Assembly: GCA_002315995.1 (NCBI GenBank)
Contig: DCHN01000076.1
Coordinates: 71,165 to 99,483 of the forward strand
Reading direction: 5' to 3'
DNA length: 28,319 nucleotides
Origin: Bacteroidales bacterium UBA1751
GTDB lineage: Bacteria; Bacteroidota; Bacteroidia; Bacteroidales; UBA932
Shown here: one piece after another, positions 24,038 through 28,319 of the stretch
How the letters are laid out: each line of letters starts with the position of its first letter
Position numbering within the stretch: the first letter of the stretch is position 1
Position numbers and translations under genes: made by a program
The notes under the pieces: model-generated
What the model was told of the DNA's origin: nothing
Database searches by the model: none
Seen by the model: only the letters and a program-made list of their open reading frames with translations

Positions 24038-25402
24038 ATGAAACAGAAACGATTTATTCTCGACGAGAAGGAGATTCCAACGCATTGGTTCAACATGCAG
24101 GCTGTTATGCCCAACAAGCCTATGCCTATTCTCAACCCTGCAACCAGGGAGGCACTCAAACCTGAGGACCTCTACCCTATTTTTTGCGAGGAGTGTTCAA
24201 AACAGGAACTGGACCAGACCAATGAGTGGATACCTATTCCGGAAGCCGTAAGGGAGCAGTACGCGTCATACAGAAGTACCCCTCTTGTAAGGGCTTACGA
24301 ACTTGAGAAGGCACTTGGCACGCCGGCGCACATCTACTTCAAGAATGAGAGCGTTTCACCTTCAGGCTCACACAAGCTGAACTCAGCTCTTGCACAGGCA
24401 TACTATGCAAAGATGCAGGGTGTCACCAACATAACAACAGAAACCGGTGCAGGACAATGGGGAGGTTCTCTCTCATACGCAGCACAGAAGTTCGGTCTTG
24501 AGTGCGCAGTATATATGGTTAAGTCAAGCTTCAATCAGAAGCCATACAGAAGATCAATAATGCAGACATTCGGAGCAGCAATCACTCCATCTCCTTCAAT
24601 GTCAACACGTGCAGGAAAGGATCTTCTTACAATAAATCCTAACGACCAGGGCTCATTAGGCTGCGCAATTTCAGAGGCAATAGAACTTGCTCTTTCAACA
24701 CCGAATTGCAAATACACCCTTGGTTCTGTTCTAAATCACGTCTCCCTTCATCAGACAGTTATAGGTCTTGAAGCAGAGAAGCAGATGGAAATGGCCGGTG
24801 AATATCCCGATATGGTCATTGCATGCTTCGGAGGCGGTTCAAACTTCAGCGGCATAGCCTTCCCATTCATGAGGCACAACATCCAGAAGGGCAAAAAGAC
24901 ACGCTTCATTGCAGCCGAGCCGAGCGCATGTCCTAAACTCACTAGAGGAAAGTTCGAGTATGACTTCGGAGATGAGGCAGGTCTTACACCGCTTCTTCCA
25001 ATGTACACTCTGGGCCACTCATTCAAGCCTGCCACAATTCATGCAGGCGGTTTGCGTTACCACGGAGCAGGCGTGATACTATCGCAGTTGATGAAAGATG
25101 GTTTCATGGAGGCACAGGATTTCCCTCAGACCGAGACATTCAAGGCAGGTGTACTCTTTGCCAGAACAGAGGGTATCATTCCGGCACCGGAGTCTTGCCA
25201 CGCAATTGCAGCCACAATAAAGGAGGCGCTCAAATGCAAAGAGAGCGGCGAGGCCAAAACAATTCTCTTCTGCCTTAGCGGACACGGTTTTGTTGATATG
25301 GGTTCATACGACCGCTACTTCACCGGTGAAATAAGCGATTTCAACCTATCCAACGAGGAGATAGCAAAATTCATTGAAAGCGCGGACAAACTCAACAAAT
25401 AG
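24038..25402 (+). CDS. trpB: tryptophan synthase beta chain, TrpB2 type
   Basis: PLP enzyme that joins indole and serine to form tryptophan. The protein is 454 residues, the length of the TrpB2 group rather than the about 400 of TrpB1. PLP lysine K113 lies in SPSGSHKLNSA, the catalytic Glu E135 in TETGAGQWG, the phosphate-binding loop is FGGGSNFSG, and the TrpB2-like YTLGSVLNHVSLHQTVIG is present. I chose ATG 24038, after the attenuator T run; an upstream in-frame TTG at 24005 would lie inside the terminator. No trpA is adjacent, which is common for TrpB2, thought to work on free indole or with another alpha subunit. First structural gene of the attenuated operon. Confidence 0.93.
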   Translation: MKQKRFILDEKEIPTHWFNMQAVMPNKPMPILNPATREALKPEDLYPIFCEECSKQELDQTNEWIPIPEAVREQYASYRSTPLVRAYELEKALGTPAHIYFKNESVSPSGSHKLNSALAQAYYAKMQGVTNITTETGAGQWGGSLSYAAQKFGLECAVYMVKSSFNQKPYRRSIMQTFGAAITPSPSMSTRAGKDLLTINPNDQGSLGCAISEAIELALSTPNCKYTLGSVLNHVSLHQTVIGLEAEKQMEMAGEYPDMVIACFGGGSNFSGIAFPFMRHNIQKGKKTRFIAAEPSACPKLTRGKFEYDFGDEAGLTPLLPMYTLGHSFKPATIHAGGLRYHGAGVILSQLMKDGFMEAQDFPQTETFKAGVLFARTEGIIPAPESCHAIAATIKEALKCKESGEAKTILFCLSGHGFVDMGSYDRYFTGEISDFNLSNEEIAKFIESADKLNK

Positions 25403-25406
25403 AGGG

Positions 25407-26273
25407 ATGCATTTACGCAAAGAGAAAAAAATACTCATTGTGGGGTTGGGCCTTATGGGCGGAAGCTACGCCAGAGCTCTCACAAAGGCCGGATACTGGG
25501 TTGGCGCTGTAACCAGAAGCCAATCCTCCATAGAGTATGCTCTTGAAAAGGAGATTATAAAGGAGGGTACAACCCAGCCCAACGAAGATTTCATTGGTAA
25601 GTACGAACTTATTATATTTGCGTTATACCCGCACATATTCATTGAGTGGATAGAAAAATACCAGTCAATGATATGCAGCGGAGCCGTTCTTACAGATGTT
25701 ACCGGCGTAAAGGGCAGCATAGTGTACAAGGTTCAAAGCATGCTGCGAAAAGACCTCGAGTTCATAGGAGCTCACCCAATGGCAGGCCGTGAAGTTTACG
25801 GAGTTGAAAACTCAAAGGAGGAACTTTTCAAGGGAGCAAACTACATTGTAACTCCAACCTCGGCAAACAGCGTTGAAGCTATTGGGCTTTGCATGGATTT
25901 GGGGAAGGTCATAGGGTGTTCAACGGTATCGGTACTCACTCCCGAGCAGCACGATGAGATGATTGGTTTCTTAAGCCAGCTCACACACTGTATTGCCGTA
26001 TCGCTTATGACATGCAAGGACTCGGAGTATCTGGTTGACTACACGGGCGACTCATTCCGTGACCTTACCCGTATAGCAAAGATAAACGAAGATATGTGGT
26101 CTGAACTCTTCCTGCTCAACAAGAACGAACTGCTGCAGCAAATGGACCTCTTTATAGGTCAGTTCAAGGCACTTAAGGACGCAATTGCAACCGAAGACAG
26201 AGACAAAATGAAAGAGATGATGAAGCTCTCCACACATCGCAGGGGCTTCTTCGATAAAGAGAGAAAACTATGA
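25407..26273 (+). CDS. tyrA: prephenate dehydrogenase
   Basis: NAD(P)-dependent oxidative decarboxylation of prephenate to 4-hydroxyphenylpyruvate, the tyrosine branch. The protein is 288 residues. Motifs: the dinucleotide fold VGLGLMGGSYARAL (12-25), TDVTGVKG, GAHPMAGREVYGVENS, HDEMIGFLSQLTHCIAVSL and SFRDLTRIAK. There is no chorismate mutase or ACT domain, so it is monofunctional and shows no obvious allosteric module. The ATG is 4 bases after the trpB2 stop. Its stop overlaps the next ATG (ATGA). Confidence 0.93.
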   Translation: MHLRKEKKILIVGLGLMGGSYARALTKAGYWVGAVTRSQSSIEYALEKEIIKEGTTQPNEDFIGKYELIIFALYPHIFIEWIEKYQSMICSGAVLTDVTGVKGSIVYKVQSMLRKDLEFIGAHPMAGREVYGVENSKEELFKGANYIVTPTSANSVEAIGLCMDLGKVIGCSTVSVLTPEQHDEMIGFLSQLTHCIAVSLMTCKDSEYLVDYTGDSFRDLTRIAKINEDMWSELFLLNKNELLQQMDLFIGQFKALKDAIATEDRDKMKEMMKLSTHRRGFFDKERKL

Positions 26274-27304
26274 ACATGAATTTCAAGAGGAAACTTCCCA
26301 TTCCAAAAGATATTAAAGAGGAGTTTCCCCTTTCACAAAACGGACATAAGGCCAAGGAGAAGAACGACCTTGAAATAAAAAGAGTTCTCACTGGTGAGAG
26401 CAGCAAATTCCTGCTCATCATAGGTCCTTGCTCAGCCGACAGGGAAGATGCCGTTATAGACTATATCCATAGGCTGCGCAAAGTGCAGGACGAGGTGGCT
26501 GACATAATTGAGATCATCCCCCGTATCTACACCAACAAGCCACGCACAACCGGGGCCGGATACAAGGGCATGCTCCATCAGCCAAACCCGCTGCAGGAAC
26601 CTGATATACTCAAAGGTCTCATCTCCCTGAGAAAACTTCATGTAAGGGCAATTGAAGAGACCGGTTTCTCCTGCGCCGATGAGATGCTCTACCCGGAGAA
26701 CCACAGACTTCTGTGCGACCTTCTCTCATACGTAGCAGTTGGTGCGAGAAGTGTTGAGGACCAGCAGCACAGATTAACAGCGAGCGGGCTCAACATCCCT
26801 GTTGGAATGAAGAATCCTACCAGCGGCGACCTCTCCGTTATGATGAACTCAATAAAGGCAGCCCAGAGCAGCCACACATTCATATACCGAAACTGGGAGG
26901 TTGAAAGTGCCGGAAACCCTCTTGCACACGCAATCCTCAGGGGATATGTCGATAACCACGGAACAACACACCCGAACTATCACTATGAGAATCTCGAGCA
27001 CCTCTACGACCTCTATGCGGAAGCTTCCCTGAACAATCCGGCACTCATAGTTGACTGCAACCACTCCAACTCAGGCAAGAAGTACCTTGAGCAGATACGT
27101 ATTGCAAAAGAGGTTCTCCACAGCATGCGCCACAACAACAATATAAACAACCTTGTAAAGGGCCTTATGATAGAGTCTTACATTGAGGACGGCGCGCAGA
27201 AGGAGAACGAGTGCATCTACGGCAAATCAATAACCGACCCATGCCTTGGATGGGAGAAGAGCCGTCAGCTTATACTTGACATAGCTGACCTACTTAGAAA
27301 GTAG
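26270..27304 (+). CDS. DAHP synthase, type I-alpha (AroFGH class)
   Basis: Condenses PEP and erythrose 4-phosphate, the entry step of the shikimate pathway. The protein is 344 residues, close to E. coli AroF/G/H (about 350) and clearly of that class. Motifs: GPCSADRED with the metal Cys, the PEP-binding KPRTT, GARSVEDQQHR, GMKNPTSGD, the metal His in DCNHSNSGK, and ESYIEDG. The end YGKSITDPCLGWE includes the metal Asp. No chorismate mutase domain is fused. The ATG overlaps the tyrA stop by four bases, suggesting coupling; a second in-frame ATG lies at 26276. Feedback specificity cannot be read with certainty. Confidence 0.94.
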   Translation: MNMNFKRKLPIPKDIKEEFPLSQNGHKAKEKNDLEIKRVLTGESSKFLLIIGPCSADREDAVIDYIHRLRKVQDEVADIIEIIPRIYTNKPRTTGAGYKGMLHQPNPLQEPDILKGLISLRKLHVRAIEETGFSCADEMLYPENHRLLCDLLSYVAVGARSVEDQQHRLTASGLNIPVGMKNPTSGDLSVMMNSIKAAQSSHTFIYRNWEVESAGNPLAHAILRGYVDNHGTTHPNYHYENLEHLYDLYAEASLNNPALIVDCNHSNSGKKYLEQIRIAKEVLHSMRHNNNINNLVKGLMIESYIEDGAQKENECIYGKSITDPCLGWEKSRQLILDIADLLRK

Positions 27305-27327
27305 CTTCATAAAATAATAACGCCAGC

Positions 27328-28319
27328 ATGAACGACACTGCCATAAATATAATCACCTCCCCAGATTTTGGAAGAGTTGCCAAACTTCTCAATCAGCAGA
27401 AGCGGAAAGCATATCTAGTTTACGACCGAAACGTTTCCGCCTACGCAAACGAGCTGATAAAGCTGTCGGCAATAGAGATATGCGCCCTTTCAATTGACGC
27501 TACCGAAGCCAACAAAACCATTGAAACGGTAATGGAGATCTGCCGCTGGCTTTTGGCAAACCTTGCCGATAGAAAATCTCTCCTCATTGCCATGGGCGGC
27601 GGCGTAACAACCGATATGGCAGGATTCGCCGCCTCAATATACAAAAGGGGCATGAGGTATGTCAACGTGCCAACAACATTACTATCGCAAGTGGATGCAG
27701 GAATAGGAGGAAAGACAGGTGTCAACCTCGATTCGTTCAAGAACATGCTCGGTGTCATAGTTCAACCTGAATTCACATATATCTGCCCCAAGGTTTTGTC
27801 AACACTCCCGTCAAAGGAGTTCCATTCTGGAGCTGCGGAGATGCTCAAGACTTTCATTATTGGTTCCGCAGCAGATTACGAATCGGCGGTTGTGCTCCTC
27901 TCAGGTATTGAAAAATCAGTTTTTGAAGAGGGAGAAATAAAGTTAAGCAGCATTCAGACAAAGCAGCTGGAGGAGTTAATTGGAAAGGCGGCACGAATCA
28001 AGGCAGATATTGTATCACAGGATCCATACGAAAAGGGACTACGCCGCGTTCTGAATCTGGGACACACCTGGGGACATGCAATTGAGTGGTATCAGAACAG
28101 CGTTGCCGTGAGCGAATCAACCCATTTGACTCACGGGGAGGCCGTTGCAATAGGAATTATACACATTGCAGCCATTTCAGAGCAGATGGGCCTAGCCAAA
28201 TCAGGCCTTAAGGAAAAACTCATAAAGGATTTTACCGTCTGTGGCCTGCCAACCCAAATGCCATATCCGGAGGAGGCGCTCCAGGAGGCTATAAATAAAG
28301 ATAAGAAGACCGAGAACGG
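27328..28319 (+). CDS. aroB: 3-dehydroquinate synthase, 3' end cut by window edge
   Basis: Second step of the shikimate pathway: DAHP to 3-dehydroquinate with catalytic NAD and zinc. The frame is open from ATG 27328 to the last base, giving 330 codons, with the last part missing. Motifs: the NAD loop MGGGVTTDMAGFAAS, RGMRYVNVPTTLLSQVDAGIGGKTGVN, zinc ligands E171 (GAAEMLK), H246 (NLGHTWGHA) and H269 (THGEAV), and DKK near the window edge. It lies 23 bases after the DAHP synthase stop, in the same operon, which may continue beyond the window. Confidence 0.95.
   Translation, partial: MNDTAINIITSPDFGRVAKLLNQQKRKAYLVYDRNVSAYANELIKLSAIEICALSIDATEANKTIETVMEICRWLLANLADRKSLLIAMGGGVTTDMAGFAASIYKRGMRYVNVPTTLLSQVDAGIGGKTGVNLDSFKNMLGVIVQPEFTYICPKVLSTLPSKEFHSGAAEMLKTFIIGSAADYESAVVLLSGIEKSVFEEGEIKLSSIQTKQLEELIGKAARIKADIVSQDPYEKGLRRVLNLGHTWGHAIEWYQNSVAVSESTHLTHGEAVAIGIIHIAAISEQMGLAKSGLKEKLIKDFTVCGLPTQMPYPEEALQEAINKDKKTEN

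Overview
The window is a compact, almost fully coding stretch of a Bacteroidales-type (phylum Bacteroidota) chromosome. The evidence is repeated promoter boxes of the Bacteroidota form (-33 TTTG, -7 TAnnTTTG), no obvious Shine-Dalgarno sites, and lineage-typical genes: a long NusB, a DUF5606 protein, a Pur-alpha-like DUF3276 protein, a DUF2461 protein and a tandem pair of AMP-binding acyl ligases. I see no insertion sequence, phage gene or CRISPR array. No gap between genes exceeds about 230 bases.

Layout. 1-6.4 kb: 3' part of recG, a lipoprotein of the endonuclease/exonuclease/phosphatase fold, nfo, glnS (opposite strand) and a membrane-anchored SpoIIE-type phosphatase. 6.4-14.2 kb: yicC, then a nine-gene minus-strand cluster, in transcription order nusB, yajC, ybbR-like, coaE, a TerB/DnaJ protein, DUF5606, rimO, fabG, folA. 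14.2-16.5 kb: DUF3276 gene with a strong terminator, DUF2461 gene, a HAD phosphatase, and tRNA-Arg(TCT) with its own promoter and terminator. 16.5-21.5 kb: an AraC-type regulator divergent from two tandem acyl ligases, then a DUF975-like membrane protein. 21.4-28.3 kb: an aromatic amino acid block made of two divergent operons. One is aroQ-type chorismate mutase, aroC, aroE (minus). The other is trpB2, tyrA, type I-alpha DAHP synthase, aroB (plus; aroB is cut by the window end).

The most interesting element lies in the 232-base gap between those two operons. Downstream of a near-consensus promoter there is a 22-codon open reading frame with three consecutive Tyr codons followed by two consecutive Trp codons. 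Its 3' part can pair with the 5' arm of a GC-rich hairpin that is followed by six T residues, just before trpB2. The RNA can therefore form three mutually exclusive structures (1:2, 2:3, 3:4), the arrangement of a ribosome-mediated transcription attenuator. It appears to sense both tyrosine and tryptophan and to control TrpB2, TyrA, the first shikimate-pathway enzyme and AroB. The leader ATG lies only about 7 bases after the -7 box, so the leader peptide may be translated from a nearly leaderless mRNA. The divergent aroQ-aroC-aroE promoter overlaps the attenuator promoter.

Smaller oddities include a dihydrofolate reductase lacking the usual active-site Trp, three convergent gene pairs that overlap at their 3' ends, and a sensor phosphatase without visible partner-switching genes.
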